A stretch of DNA of 64,000 nucleotides from Dechloromonas sp. A34 (GCF_026261605.1 NZ_CP102486.1:2666001-2730000); one strand, 5' to 3'. Positions 39,809-49,002 are shown, counted from the first letter of the stretch. The notes: a model not told the origin generated them from the sequence alone. Program-made: numbers and translations.

Positions 39809-42370
39809 ATGCAACCGCTTTCACTCACTCTCAAGGGCTTTCGCGGCATTCGCGATGGCCTGGGACGCGATGTCCTCACCCTCGACTTCGAGCGACTGGC
39901 CGATGGCGCCGAACTGGTCGCCATCGCCGGCGCCAACGGGCGCGGCAAGAGCACCGTGATGGACAACATGCACCCGTACCTCACGATGCCCTCACGTGCC
40001 GGCGCGGCGGGGCCGGGTGGGTTCTCCTACTACGACCACGTCAGTCTACCTGAGAACGAGAAAGACCTGATCTGGGCCCACGACGGTCACCGTTATCGCT
40101 CGCAGGTGGTGATCCGCGTGAACGGCCGGCGCAGGACCGAAGCCTTCCTGCTTCGGCTCGCGGACGACGGCGCATGGAAGGCTGTGGTGCTGGACGATGG
40201 CACTGTGTCCGATGGCAAGGTGGACACCTATACGCGCTGCGTCGAAGCCATCTGCGGCAGCGCCGATACCTTCTTCACCTCGGTGTTCTCGGCCCAGGGC
40301 AAGCGGCAACTGAGCACCTACCGTAATGCCGAGATCAAGACCTTGCTGGCTGACTTGCTCGGACAGGAAGAAATCCGGGTGCTGGGCCAGAAGGCGAGCG
40401 AAACGGCCCGCCTGCTCAAGGCGGGCCTGGCGGCGATCCGGCAGGAACAGGCGGGACTGGATGCGGAAGCGCAGCGTATCGAGGCCGAGCAGCGCCGGCT
40501 CGACGGCGCGCCAGCCCGCGTCGCGCAGTGCCTTGCGGGGCGCCAAGCGGCCCAAGCCGCGCAAGAGTCGGCGCGAACCCGGCACGCGCAACTGATGGCC
40601 GAACGCGAGCAGTCGCGAGGTGTGGAGGCACGCCGGGGGCAACTTCAGGGCGAATGCCAGGCCGTGATCCAGGCCGGCACCCAGGCCATCGACATGTTGA
40701 AATCCCAAGACCGGGGCGAGGTTCAGCGGCTGGAACGGCTGGATCAGCGTATTGCACAGCGCCTCGCCCAGGAGTGCAACCGCCGGCAAGCGTTGCACAA
40801 CCGGCGTCGACAATGCCTCGCGGTGTTGGCGGGTGTGCAAGCCGTGCGGCATGCCGAGTGCCGTCTGCCCATGGCCGAGCGGGTATTGTCGCTGCGTTCG
40901 GCGCAGGTCGGGGCATGGCGCCAACAGGTCCAACGCCTGACGCAGTGCCAAGCGGCGAAGGGTATGGTCCAGCAGAAGTTGTCCGGAATCGAACGCGAGG
41001 CCGGTCAAGCGGCGCTCAAGGCTGAGGAACTGATGCGGCGCTTCGGTCTCACTGGCGAGGTGCCGTGTGCCGGCACCGACCTGCAGGGGCAATGCCAGCT
41101 CCTGGGCGATGCGCGAGATGCCAAGGCCCTGATGCCCAGCGCCCAGGGGACGATCCGGCGGCTGGGGGCCGAGAAGACGGCGACACAGCAGGAACTGGAC
41201 GCCTTGTGCAGGCAGCATGAGGAACTCGCGGGTGCGCCTCAGGCATTGGCCAGGGCCGAGCACCTGGCCGAGCTGGCCCGGGCGCGGGCCTCGCGGTTTG
41301 CGCTGCTGGCGGCCCAGGCAGGCGAAATGGTGCGGGCGCGGAGCACACTGGCCGGGCTCGAGCAGGAATTGACAGAACTGCCGGCCGCACAGGGAGCGGA
41401 TGCCGCTGCCGGTCAGCAGCAGGTGGAGACGCCCGAGGAGGCGGCCGAGCGCCGACAGATCAATGCAGCACGGCAGACCATAGCCACCCAGCACGAGCAG
41501 CAGGCCACGCACTACCGTGCCACCCTGGATCGGCTCAAGCAGGCGCTGGCGGCCTTGCCGACCCCTTACGACGAGCAGCGCCTGATCGATGCGCGGAACG
41601 CAATGGACCAGGCGGCGCAGTCGGTCACTTCCGCCGAGCAGGATCACCTGGCCGCGGTGCGGGACGCCGAAGCCCTGGGCGCTCTCGTGCAGCAGGCAAC
41701 CGCCCTGGCCGGTCGCCAAGCCCGAGTCACCAACCGCATCGCTAAGGTCGAAACCGAGTTGGCCAACTGGAACCTGTTCGCCAAGTGCATGAGCAACGAC
41801 GGCCTGATTGCGCTGGCCATCGACGATGCCGGTCCGGCCTTGGCGGGCCTGGCGAATGATCTCCTGCTGGCCTGCTACGGCCCTCGTTTCACCGTCTCCC
41901 TCCAGACGCTGGTGGAGACCGGCAAGGGCGAGCAGAAGGAAGGATTCGACATCCTGGTGCACGACGGCGAGTCGGGCGAGAGCAAGAGCGTCAGTCTGAT
42001 GAGCGGTGGCGAACGGGTCTGGATCAACGAGTGCCTGATCCGGGCGGTGGCGCTGTACCTCGCCCAGCACACGGGGCGGCGCTACGGTGCGCTGTTCTCG
42101 GACGAGGCCGATGGTCCTCTGGACCCCGAGCGCAAGCGCATGTTCATGGCGATGAAGCGGGAGGTGCTGCGCCTGGGCGGCTACCAGAGGGAGTTCTTTG
42201 TGTCGCAGACGCCGGAACTGACTGCTATGGCGGATGCGGTGATTGATCTGGAGGTCTGCGCGGCGGGTCCCATGCCTTGTGGCAGATGTTCCTCGGCAAG
42301 GGGGGCTCTCGACAGGAATGCTCCAGCCCTTGGCGCGCCCCTTGAAAATACGGACAACGGTAACCACTAA
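39809..42370 (+). CDS. SbcC/Rad50-like SMC-type ATPase
   Basis: An 853-residue protein with Walker A AGANGRGKST near residue 48, a long coiled coil (about residues 190-640, rich in Ala/Gln/Glu/Arg), a signature SLMSGGERVW near residue 730 and Walker B GALFSDEADGPLD. This matches SbcC/Rad50-type ATPases that act with SbcD/Mre11. A zinc-hook CxxC is not obvious; CAGTDLQGQC in the coiled coil might replace it. It is likely a partner of the 38.4-kb gene in DNA end processing or defence against incoming DNA. Confidence 0.85.
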   Translation: MQPLSLTLKGFRGIRDGLGRDVLTLDFERLADGAELVAIAGANGRGKSTVMDNMHPYLTMPSRAGAAGPGGFSYYDHVSLPENEKDLIWAHDGHRYRSQVVIRVNGRRRTEAFLLRLADDGAWKAVVLDDGTVSDGKVDTYTRCVEAICGSADTFFTSVFSAQGKRQLSTYRNAEIKTLLADLLGQEEIRVLGQKASETARLLKAGLAAIRQEQAGLDAEAQRIEAEQRRLDGAPARVAQCLAGRQAAQAAQESARTRHAQLMAEREQSRGVEARRGQLQGECQAVIQAGTQAIDMLKSQDRGEVQRLERLDQRIAQRLAQECNRRQALHNRRRQCLAVLAGVQAVRHAECRLPMAERVLSLRSAQVGAWRQQVQRLTQCQAAKGMVQQKLSGIEREAGQAALKAEELMRRFGLTGEVPCAGTDLQGQCQLLGDARDAKALMPSAQGTIRRLGAEKTATQQELDALCRQHEELAGAPQALARAEHLAELARARASRFALLAAQAGEMVRARSTLAGLEQELTELPAAQGADAAAGQQQVETPEEAAERRQINAARQTIATQHEQQATHYRATLDRLKQALAALPTPYDEQRLIDARNAMDQAAQSVTSAEQDHLAAVRDAEALGALVQQATALAGRQARVTNRIAKVETELANWNLFAKCMSNDGLIALAIDDAGPALAGLANDLLLACYGPRFTVSLQTLVETGKGEQKEGFDILVHDGESGESKSVSLMSGGERVWINECLIRAVALYLAQHTGRRYGALFSDEADGPLDPERKRMFMAMKREVLRLGGYQREFFVSQTPELTAMADAVIDLEVCAAGPMPCGRCSSARGALDRNAPALGAPLENTDNGNH

Positions 42371-42386
42371 AGTTGTTAGTTGTGCC

Positions 42387-42635
42387 TTACGAGGGCGAGC
42401 CACCCTCGGGCTCCGAGATGAAGGATATTTTCAACTCAAGACCCAGCGTCTTGGCGAGTCGATAGAGAATCAACAAGGAGGGATTCGCGATCCCCCGCTC
42501 CAATTGCGACACGTAGGTCCGGTCAACTTCCGCAGCGAGCGCAAGTGACTCCTGGGAGAGTTTGGCCTGTTGTCGGGCAGCCTTGATTTGCCCTGCCAAC
42601 TGAAGGCACAGCTTGTTGAAATCTTTATCGTCCAC
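42387..42635 (-). CDS. XRE-family repressor (82 aa)
   Basis: An 82-residue HTH protein: QIKAARQQAKLSQESLALAAEVDRTYVSQLERG followed by NPSLLILYRLAKTLGLEL. It resembles HipB/HigA-type antitoxin or repressor proteins, but no toxin gene is adjacent. The start is a GTG at 42635. A CCCCCA/TGGGGG hairpin (42637-42651) overlaps its ribosome site. A symmetric dyad at 42664-42677 is a likely operator. Confidence 0.8.
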   Translation of the reverse strand: MDDKDFNKLCLQLAGQIKAARQQAKLSQESLALAAEVDRTYVSQLERGIANPSLLILYRLAKTLGLELKISFISEPEGGSPS

Positions 42636-42636
42636 G

Positions 42637-42677
42637 CCCCCAGCTTGGGGGTGGCGAGACCTTTAATCCACGGATTA
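42637..42677. promoter_or_regulatory. Divergent promoter/operator between XRE and hemerythrin-like genes
   Basis: TAATCC-AC-GGATTA (42664-42677) is a perfect dyad overlapping TATAAT-like -10 boxes on both strands. CCCCCA/TGGGGG at 42637-42651 may hide the XRE ribosome site. Both suit autoregulation by the XRE protein. Confidence 0.6.
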
Positions 42678-42778
42678 TAATCTACAAAAATTCCATGTGC
42701 TTATTGATGGCAGCCGCTTCCGATGTTGCATCTCTACCTGAAGCCGAACTGTTGCCTGCTGATTAAAGGACTGATCGA

Positions 42779-43234
42779 TTGGCTGTTATCGGTGAACCAA
42801 AACTCCAATTCAAGGAGCTCGATCGACTCCTGAGGCGTGCCAAGGCTTTGCTCGAGAAGCAGGGATTGGACAGGGGGTGTGGTTTCGCGACCTGTCCGGC
42901 AACCGATTCGGCTGCGTTCGACAAAATCCTTAGCGATGCGCTGATCTTCCTCACCGAGCGCTTCTACCATGAAGAAGAATTGATGAGGTCATTTACGGCA
43001 GATCCGCTGTTGCGAAACCATATCGATCGGCACAAGGAGGATCACGCCGAACTGTCGTCCGAACTCCTGGCGATCGTGTTGAATCTCCAGAAGCACGCGC
43101 TAAAGGAATTGGTGTTCCGGTTTCAACGACTCTTTGGTACTTCCCTCGACAACCATCGGAGGAACTATGACGCGGTACTGGATCAATGGCTGGCGGAGAT
43201 AACGCCGGAGAAATCCGGTGTGTTGCCAAAATGA
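42779..43234 (+). CDS. Hemerythrin-like protein
   Basis: A 151-residue helical protein. ERFYHEEELMRSF and NHIDRHKEDHAELSSEL match the HxxxE and HxxxH iron-binding helices of bacteriohemerythrins, and NHRRNYD the last. The first His helix is less clear, so iron binding is inference. The start is a TTG at 42779 with AAAGGACTGATCGA as ribosome site. It may sense O2 or NO. Confidence 0.6.
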   Translation: MAVIGEPKLQFKELDRLLRRAKALLEKQGLDRGCGFATCPATDSAAFDKILSDALIFLTERFYHEEELMRSFTADPLLRNHIDRHKEDHAELSSELLAIVLNLQKHALKELVFRFQRLFGTSLDNHRRNYDAVLDQWLAEITPEKSGVLPK

Positions 43235-43425
43235 AGTGAATGAGCCCAGGGCCGCTGGGTCAGGATGGTATCCAAACGTTGACCGGGAAAAGGTGATGAT
43301 CGTCGACGAGGATGGACGTACTAGGCGGGCTTCGACCACGACGCTGCGCCGGAAATTCCAGAGAGATCCTCGGTGGCCAGTCGCCGCGATTAGGTATTTC
43401 AATCCCTTTCTTTAAAGGCGAAATC

Positions 43426-43626
43426 ATGTCAGCCTGTGACCAATCAGTGTGGGAATCCTATAAGACTGACCCGAACTTCCGTTGTTATCTGGAGGTGTGT
43501 CGGAATTTTGATCCCGAAGGATTCGATCGGGCATTAACGGAAGAAGAGGATGCGCACAGTTTCGACTTCCGGCGCGTCATCATCACGGCCTACCTGGAAG
43601 ACTCTCTGGCTGGGGTGGTGCGATGA
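43426..43626 (+). CDS. Hypothetical acidic protein (66 aa)
   Basis: Not recognised. A 66-residue acidic protein with MSACDQSVWESYKTDPNF and a C-terminal YLEDSLAGVVR. TTTAAAGGCGAAATC precedes the ATG. A strong hairpin (43749-43784) follows 120 bp later. It may be an ICE regulator or addiction part. Confidence 0.5.
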   Translation: MSACDQSVWESYKTDPNFRCYLEVCRNFDPEGFDRALTEEEDAHSFDFRRVIITAYLEDSLAGVVR

Positions 43627-43748
43627 TCTCGTTGCCCCCTGATCGACCGCCGGTTTGTTACAAGGGGTGACGATCTTGCTTGGTGAATTGGCGAGATATC
43701 GCCATTGAGTCGCACTGTCCGAGTATTCATATGCATCTGGGATGCCGG

Positions 43749-43784
43749 GCGCCGCCGTGATCATGTCTTCCATCACGGCGGCGC
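43749..43784. terminator. 13-bp GC-rich hairpin, probable bidirectional terminator
   Basis: GCGCCGCCGTGAT pairs perfectly with ATCACGGCGGCGC around a 10-nt loop, between convergent genes. A short TTAATCTAATTT tract follows on the plus strand, so it may act in that direction. Confidence 0.6.
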
Positions 43785-43816
43785 GTTAATCTAATTTCGG
43801 TCTGTTTACAACCACC

Positions 43817-44296
43817 TTATGCGCCGGGCGCGGACTGGTCGTAAACCGGTAGGAGGTCGATCACGGCCGCCTCGCTATCGAACTTCAGCCAGACGATGCC
43901 GGCCTGCTCGGCAACCTCGAAGATCGCCGCCAAGTCGGCTTCCGCCGGAATCCGGTAGCGTGGTGCCCCGACATAGATGAAGCCGCCGCAGTCGGTCGGG
44001 TAGGCGTTGACCGACAACTCGTCATCGGCCAGTTTCAGGCGGGTGCTTGAACTCAGATGCGAGATCGATAACGAAGCCAGGGGTTCAGCCTGCGCTTGCA
44101 AGCTTGCCACAGCCGGTTTTTCCATGCGGTTCTTCTTCATCTTGATGAGACGTCGACTTGGTCTTGGGGCGCCAGTCTGACGACTGAAGTTCATGCCGCA
44201 GTCGCGATAACGGAACCAGCGCAGGCGGCCCAGCGTACCCAGCGGCACGCCGTCGCCCGCGCAGACAGGACATTGGGGCGGGATTCTCGTCGACAT
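43817..44296 (-). CDS. DUF5983-like ICE protein with N-terminal zinc ribbon
   Basis: A 159-residue protein. The start (PPQCPVCAGDGVPLGTLGRLRWFRYRDCG) looks like a zinc ribbon. The second half (LSISHLSSSTRLKLADDE; GGFIYVGAPRYRIPAEADLAAIF; DSEAAVIDLLPVYD) resembles the DUF5983 family of ICE proteins. It may be a fusion of two small genes normally separate (MEKPAVASL would be a fit start for the second). A hairpin with inner AGGCATGCCT (44333-44363) lies upstream, a possible divergent copy of the radC-like leader. Confidence 0.6.
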   Translation of the reverse strand: MSTRIPPQCPVCAGDGVPLGTLGRLRWFRYRDCGMNFSRQTGAPRPSRRLIKMKKNRMEKPAVASLQAQAEPLASLSISHLSSSTRLKLADDELSVNAYPTDCGGFIYVGAPRYRIPAEADLAAIFEVAEQAGIVWLKFDSEAAVIDLLPVYDQSAPGA

Positions 44297-44394
44297 GATG
44301 ATTTCCTCACGCGACAGAAAAGGCAGCCCGACCCGATGAGGCAGGCATGCCTTTGAGCATCGGACGCCACGCGGTTGGCCGGCGGCGCATGGCG

Positions 44395-44975
44395 TTACAC
44401 CAGTCCACATTCGGCAAACGACACCACCGTGTCGCCAGCGACGACGAAATGGTCGATCACCCGCACATCCACCAGGCTCAGCGCATGCTTCAGGTTCTGT
44501 GTCAGCAGTTCATCGGCCCGCGAGGGCGCGGCTTCCCCGAGGGATGGTTGTGCGCAACGGCCAGCGCGGCGGCGTTACGGGCGAGCGCCCCCTTGACCAG
44601 TTCCCGAGGATAGACGGAAGTCTGGGTCAATGTCCCCCGGAACAACTCCTCGACTTCGATCAGGCGATGCTGGGCGTCCAGGTAGAGCGCCAGGAACACC
44701 TCGTGCTCGAGCCCAGCGCAATACAGCCGCAGCCAATCGCGCAGGACTTGCGGCGAGTTCATCAGCGGGCCGCTGCGCATCTGCTCACGCAGATCGCGCA
44801 GCAGCAGTTCGCGGGCAATGCCCAAGCGATGGGCGAGAACGGTATCGGTGGTGCCGAGCATGCCCATTTGCGCCACGGCTTCGCTGACGTGCAATGGGTT
44901 GGTACCCGAGGCGCAAACCAGGGGTGAGAGTAATTCGCGGATCAGATCGGCGCGGGACAAGGCAGAAAGATTCAT
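44395..44975 (-). pseudogene. radC: RadC-family (JAB/MPN) protein, frameshifted near C-terminus
   Basis: A RadC protein, common on ICEs. ALYLDAQHRLIEVEELFRGTLTQTSVYPREL precedes the JAMM zinc motif AHNHPSG. The frame then breaks: the minus strand reads TCGGGGAAGCC (plus 44531-44538), and one added G restores [15 protein letters not shown], then [15 protein letters not shown], and a stop at 44395. As read, the last Asp of the JAMM site is lost. It has a radC-motif-like leader (44976-45046). Confidence 0.85.
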
Positions 44976-45046
44976 GGCGTTCTCCTCGATGTAACAAGAA
45001 AAGCGGGAACGCCGATCCCAAAGGGGACGAGGTCCCCGCTTGGGAT
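44976..45046 (-). ncRNA. Structured leader, radC-motif-like, copy before radC
   Basis: Two-tier hairpin: outer ATCCCAA (45046-45040) with TTGGGAT (45021-45015), inner GGGGAC (45037-45032) with GTCCCC (45028-45023). Then GGCGTTC (45013-45007) pairs with GAACGCC (44982-44976), hiding the GGAG of radC. Location before radC and this layout fit the published radC RNA motif. Confidence 0.75.
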
Positions 45047-45079
45047 GAATGTGCGGACCTGGGTCGGCACGATGAATGA

Positions 45080-45101
45080 GGCAGGTATCGACTGCGACGC
45101 C
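45080..45101 (-). repeat. 22-bp dispersed element, copy 2
   Basis: On the minus strand this is identical to 15506-15527. It lies about 105 bp upstream of radC and in front of its RNA leader, where a promoter or activator site would be expected. Confidence 0.6.
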
Positions 45102-45414
45102 GGCTCGGGGCCGGACTACATTCCACGATGGAATGCAGGTATGCCCAGTCAGTTTCCAACATCAGTAGGGTGGATTCAAGGGGATGCGGAGGACGCAACG
45201 TTCAAGCGGCCGGAATTCGACGGGCTTGCGAATGGCGTTGGTGATGAGGGGGATGTGCCGGGATGAAGCCAAAATTTCACCGCGGACTTGTGTAACGCAT
45301 TGACGTATTGGGGTTTGTCTCCGAACACATCACGGATGCCCTGATCGCGGCGCCGGAACTGGAGGCCCGCAACTTCGGGTTATGCTTATGCCGTCAAGCT
45401 TCCAGGGAGGCTTC
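45102..45414. other. Spacer upstream of Tn3 remnant
   Basis: No gene seen. GGGGTTTGTCTCCGAACACA at 45310-45329 could be a Tn3-type terminal inverted repeat, but no partner copy was found. Confidence 0.3.
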
Positions 45415-45858
45415 ATGGCGTCTGTCGAACGTACCGCCTATCCGCGGTTCGTCCGCTCCGACAGCCCGGCGGACCTCAAAGCAACGTTCTCGGTCTCCGA
45501 GGACGAGATCGAGTGGCTTCGAACCAAGACGCCGACTGCCCGCCATCGCCTCGGCCTCGCTGAAATCCCCGCAGAGGTCGTCAGCCACATCCGGGAAACC
45601 CTGGGCTACAGTCCCCGAATCCAGGTCGACTACTCCGGAAAGAACACCCTGCACCGGCACATGGCCGCGGTTCGGAGTTCCCTCGGCGTCACCGCCTTCT
45701 ATGGCAAGGCCGCGTTCAAGGTGGCCGAGGAATTTGCCAAGAATGCCGCTGAAATCCTCGACCAGCGGGCCGACATCATCAATGCCCTGGCTACACACCA
45801 GCGGTGGCGGTGGCCTCGGCGGTGCCGCCCCTCCTGTTGGGCGCCGCATTCCTGGTGA
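45415..45858 (+). pseudogene. Tn3-family transposase N-terminal fragment
   Basis: The first ~120 residues match DUF4158, the N-terminal part of Tn3-type transposases: MASVERTAYPRF, SVSEDEIEWLRTKTPTARHRLGLA, then VVSHIRETLGYSPRIQVDYS. About 15 residues seem deleted after HRLGLA. Homology is lost near 45797, leaving only about one eighth of a normal transposase. CCAGGGAGGCTTC precedes the ATG. It is a remnant of an earlier transposon insertion. Confidence 0.75.
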
Positions 45859-45869
45859 CAGGCTGAAAT

Positions 45870-46528
45870 TCAAGGCTGAATACGTCCGATGTCGACCGCG
45901 ATCTGCCCAGCGCCGACGGACGGAAGCTTTTTCCTGAGCACAGCGAAATCTTGCTCACGCCGGTTTTCCACCGTGAGCTTCTCGCTATCCCGGTCGATCA
46001 GGTGCAGGTTGAGCCGGCCGATGTACGTCGCCTGAGCGGCCTTCACCACGAAGGGATAGCTGAAAGTATCCTTCCGGCTGTCCTCGGCGCCCCCCTTCGG
46101 ATCGGGCTCCCTCAGCCTCCAGGCGTAGAACTCATACTGTCCGGCTGGGAGGCGCATGGTTGTCAAGCGTCCAATGGGCGTCCCGTGGTCGATCACGTCG
46201 AGCGGCACGGCAGCGCCCGGCACCTTGACCCCCACGCCCCAGTCGGCGTCCCGGCGCCCACGCTCGCTTTGCATCCACTCTGTATGTTCCCTGGCCGATC
46301 TGAAGCGCGGGGTCGCTTCCGTCACCTGCTCGCCGTGAGGAGCGAGCGGCCTGACCCGGAATTCTAGGCTGGACACCTTGTCCAGCGGCTTGCCCGACAC
46401 GGTCAGCGATACGACGGCCAGCCCCTCGGGGCTTTGGGGATTGAGGACGAAGTCGGGGGCAAGTCGGGAGCAGTGGCGCAGCCGGAAAGGCCCGCGGCAA
46501 GTAAGGCGGTCATTAGGCAATGTTTCAT
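45870..46528 (-). pseudogene. Lipoprotein-like ICE protein, frameshifted near N-terminus
   Basis: From the ATG at 46528 (AAAGGAAACATC before it) the minus strand reads MKHCLMTALLAAGLSGCATAPDLPP, a lipoprotein signal with lipobox LSGC. The frame then breaks at a five-C run (plus 46455-46459). Adding one C leads to PDFVLNPQSPEGLAVVSLTVSG and about 190 residues of a beta-rich domain with GRLTTMRLPAGQYEFYAW and YIGRLNLHLI. The family is unknown; it would be an outer-membrane or periplasmic lipoprotein. Confidence 0.65.
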
Positions 46529-46553
46529 GATGTTTCCTTTCGTGGTTTGCATC

Positions 46554-46955
46554 TCAGCCTTCGACTACTACATCGGTGGTGCGCCGGCGTAAGATCTGTT
46601 GGCTATTGATTTCGCGGCCGATGGCCTTGAAGCGCAGGTAGAGGGTGGACACCAGCTCGGGGTGGGAGAGGAGAATCTGCTCCACCATCTGCCCTACGCG
46701 GTCGGATTCCTTCACGCCGGTCCCCGGCCAGGTGGCGGTGCTAATGGTCAGGGTGCCCTCGTTCACGTCGGTGAGGAAGGCGCGGCCGGCGAAGGCCAGG
46801 GCGGCGAGTACAATGGGGCTGACGGCGGCCACCGCCTGGGTAGCGGCCAGGGTAATTGGGGTCGCCGGCTCAACCAACGTCGGCCAGGCCATTGGGCTGA
46901 AAGTGATGGCCGTCATCCCCAGCCGCCTTGAAGACGACAAACGCAGTTCTCGCAT
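46554..46955 (-). CDS. Hypothetical membrane/secreted protein (133 aa)
   Basis: Not recognised. A 133-residue protein with an N-terminal hydrophobic part (ITLAATQAVAAVSPIVLAALAFAGRAFL) and a soluble tail (VGQMVEQILLSHPELVSTLYLRFKAIG). ACAAGGAGAATTCG precedes the ATG. It lies 25 bp upstream of the lipoprotein gene and is probably co-transcribed with it. Confidence 0.6.
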   Translation of the reverse strand: MRELRLSSSRRLGMTAITFSPMAWPTLVEPATPITLAATQAVAAVSPIVLAALAFAGRAFLTDVNEGTLTISTATWPGTGVKESDRVGQMVEQILLSHPELVSTLYLRFKAIGREINSQQILRRRTTDVVVEG

Positions 46956-47058
46956 CGAATTCTCCTTGTTGGACAGGAAAAATCCGGCGAGACCGGGAAG
47001 CTGGCTAAATCAGCAGCAGAAAATAAGGGGGTATCTCGCCGGGCTTAGGCAGCGAGAG

Positions 47059-47394
47059 CTATGTTCGGGCGCTCAGGCCCGTCGGGGATATGGGAAATAT
47101 AAGTGGGCGGGGGAAGGTCGAACAGGGCCGCCCCCTGGGGAGTACCGCCGTGATGGGCGCGCTCAGGAAACATTGCCCGCCATTCAGATGTGAACTGCAA
47201 TCGTTGTCGGCACTCGCGTTGAGCTTGCCCGGATCGCTCTTGCCCTGATCGCCGTGGGCCGTGTGCTTGTGCTCGTGATGTCCGAAATGCCGGGTGGCCT
47301 GTCCTTCCTCGTGCTGGCAATAAACGCCCCCTCCGGCCCATGCGAGCTGGAAAGGCAGGATCAGCACCAGGAAGATCACGAATACTTTTCTCAC
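47059..47394 (-). CDS. CzcI-like small periplasmic protein, second copy
   Basis: A 111-residue secreted protein: signal peptide VFVIFLVLILPFQLAWA, then YCQHEEGQATRHFGHHEHKH. The pattern and spacing match the CzcI-like protein at 24394, indicating a second copy. No efflux genes are beside this one, so it may be an orphan left by rearrangement. The last 40 residues diverge. Confidence 0.7.
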   Translation of the reverse strand: MRKVFVIFLVLILPFQLAWAGGGVYCQHEEGQATRHFGHHEHKHTAHGDQGKSDPGKLNASADNDCSSHLNGGQCFLSAPITAVLPRGRPCSTFPRPLIFPISPTGLSART

Positions 47395-47472
47395 GATGAC
47401 GAGTGTACCAGAGGTGGCGGCAACCCATCAAAATAAGACCAAAACCATGAGACAGAAAACGGGAAAGGCCTA

Positions 47473-48421
47473 TTACCAATCCAGTCGATGCTTCTCTTCG
47501 GTTTCCTGGTGTCTGACATCGTCTCTGGAATGGAGGTAGATCGACGTGGTAGAAAGGGATTCGTGCCCGAGGTTATCCCGCACATGGCGGAGGTCCATCT
47601 GGGCATCTGCCATGCGGGAGCCTGCCGTGTGCCGCAGCCAGTGTGCCGCAGCCAGTGTGCCGAGGCGCGGCGCAAGTGCTCGACCTGGTGCGCCATATCC
47701 TCGCCCCGCAGGGCCAGCCGTTCGGCCGCCCGAACACCCGCTTGATGATGCCGTGCAGCGCTGAGCGCGTGAGCGGCTTCGGTTTCCCGGCGATGGTCAA
47801 GACGAGCGGCATGGTGTCGCCGGGCAGGGGCAGCGGCGCCAATCCGTACCCCCGGCGATAATGGATCAATTCCGCCAACAGCTCGTTGGTAACGGGGATG
47901 ATCCGGATCTTGTCGCCCTTGCCGACGACTTCCAGCCACCATCGATCTTCGCATCGGGCATCCTTGCGGCAGAAAAAGCCGCCCATCGTATTGTCTGCCA
48001 TCTCGGAGATGCGCAGTCCGCACCCGTACGGCAGGGAAAAAACCCAGCGCGCCCGGCCATAGTGCTCCCGTTCCCGGTCGGTCTCCCGCGGCGGGGCGGC
48101 GATTGTCGCCTTGACCGCCTGCCAGAGATCGTCATCGAGGAAGCGGGTCACGCGCGGCTTGGCTCGTCGGCTACGCTGCCGGGATAGCGATAGCGGGTTG
48201 CCGGCCAGGTAACCGGCGTTCACCAGCCACGAGAACATGGCATTGAGGATGACCATGGCTTGGCGCTGGCTGGTAGTTGCCAAGGGGCCGGCAAAGGGAC
48301 GCCACGCGGGATTTTGGCGCGAGGGCTTGCGCCCCGCCCGGAACACCCATCGGCTGGCCGGCTGCGGGTCCGCCAGGAAGCGCTGATACACCAGAAAACC
48401 CTCATGAGTTAGGGAGGACAA
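47473..48421 (-). pseudogene. Tyrosine recombinase (integrase) pseudogene
   Basis: The first part reads QRQAMVILNAMFSWLVNAGYL and PYGCGLRISEMADNT (Arg I). After a frame break near 47731 (one C missing) it continues AERLALRGEDMAHQVEHL, then HWLRHT. A 14-bp tandem duplication (47628-47655) breaks it again; without it the frame reads AGSRMADAQMDLRHVRDNLGHESLSTTSIYLHS, with the His and Tyr of the active site, to a stop at 47473. The N-terminus is also incomplete. It is a once complete, now inactive integrase. Confidence 0.85.
47628..47655. repeat. 14-bp tandem duplication inside integrase pseudogene
   Basis: TGTGCCGCAGCCAG occurs twice directly in tandem. The extra copy shifts the frame at the HWLRHT motif. 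Confidence 0.9.
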
Positions 48422-48786
48422 CCGCTCTTGCCGAAGAGCTGCAGCGTCTTCGTGCCACGGAGCCTACTGGGAACGCTGAAAGAAAGCCGGGAAGGAGCCG
48501 GAAAGCCCCCGAGAGTAAATAAATTACCTCGTCAACTCAATTTGTTACGCACGTCCATGGGGGGGTTTTTGCTTTATCCCGGCTGTACCCCATGAGGGCG
48601 TGCCGATCGCTTTCTGCGGCGCAAAGCTGCCGCCAGCTTGGTCAAAAGGGCCTACTTGCACGCCAGTGTGACCTGGATGCCAGTCTATTAGCACTGCATA
48701 AATTTTTTGCGTGATCGCCGTAAAACCCGCGACAAGTCTTAAAAATTTGATCAAGATAAAGGCTCAACCCTTCACGTAGAACGACG
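48422..48786. other. Gene-poor region upstream of integrase remnant
   Basis: No gene seen. The stretch is AT-richer around 48690-48760 and may hold the promoter of the 71-residue gene at 48787. It may include the lost integrase start. Confidence 0.35.
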
Positions 48787-49002
48787 ATGATCCGCCTCGG
48801 TTCGCACATTCGACTCACACGCCGGGAGGTCGAGCGCTTCCGGAAGATCACCGACATCGAGCCGGTGAACATCCGCACGCTCGACGACCTGGACGCCTAC
48901 ATCGCCCGATGCAAGGCGCACTACTGGGGCGTCTCCAAGGACACCCAGTTCCTGCATTGGCTCATCGACCGCGAATACGCCCAGTGCCGCCTGGCGGCGT
49001 AG
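48787..49002 (+). CDS. Small ICE protein (71 aa), paralogue of 51040-51270
   Basis: A 71-residue soluble protein: MIRLGSHIRLTRREVERFRKI, then LDDLDAYIARCKAHYWG. It resembles the 76-residue protein at 51040 (MLRAGDALRFTPDEIEDFRKL, then TQDDINQALTRWAD) in order and spacing, so the two are likely paralogues. Both are on the plus strand, against most neighbours. Function unknown. Confidence 0.55.
   Translation: MIRLGSHIRLTRREVERFRKITDIEPVNIRTLDDLDAYIARCKAHYWGVSKDTQFLHWLIDREYAQCRLAA

Noticed and set aside
40046..42403. Long open frame (~785 codons) opposite the SbcC-like gene
   Set aside because: Same shadow effect; the plus-strand gene has Walker A, signature and Walker B motifs.
44333..44363. 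Two-tier hairpin upstream of the DUF5983-like gene as a radC-like leader
   Set aside because: Outer and inner stems are present, but the ribosome site GAGGAAATC has no pairing arm; possibly a degenerate copy.
45310..45329. Terminal inverted repeat of a Tn3-type transposon
   Set aside because: Only a single GGGG-starting candidate was found, with no partner repeat, so it is mentioned only as a possibility.
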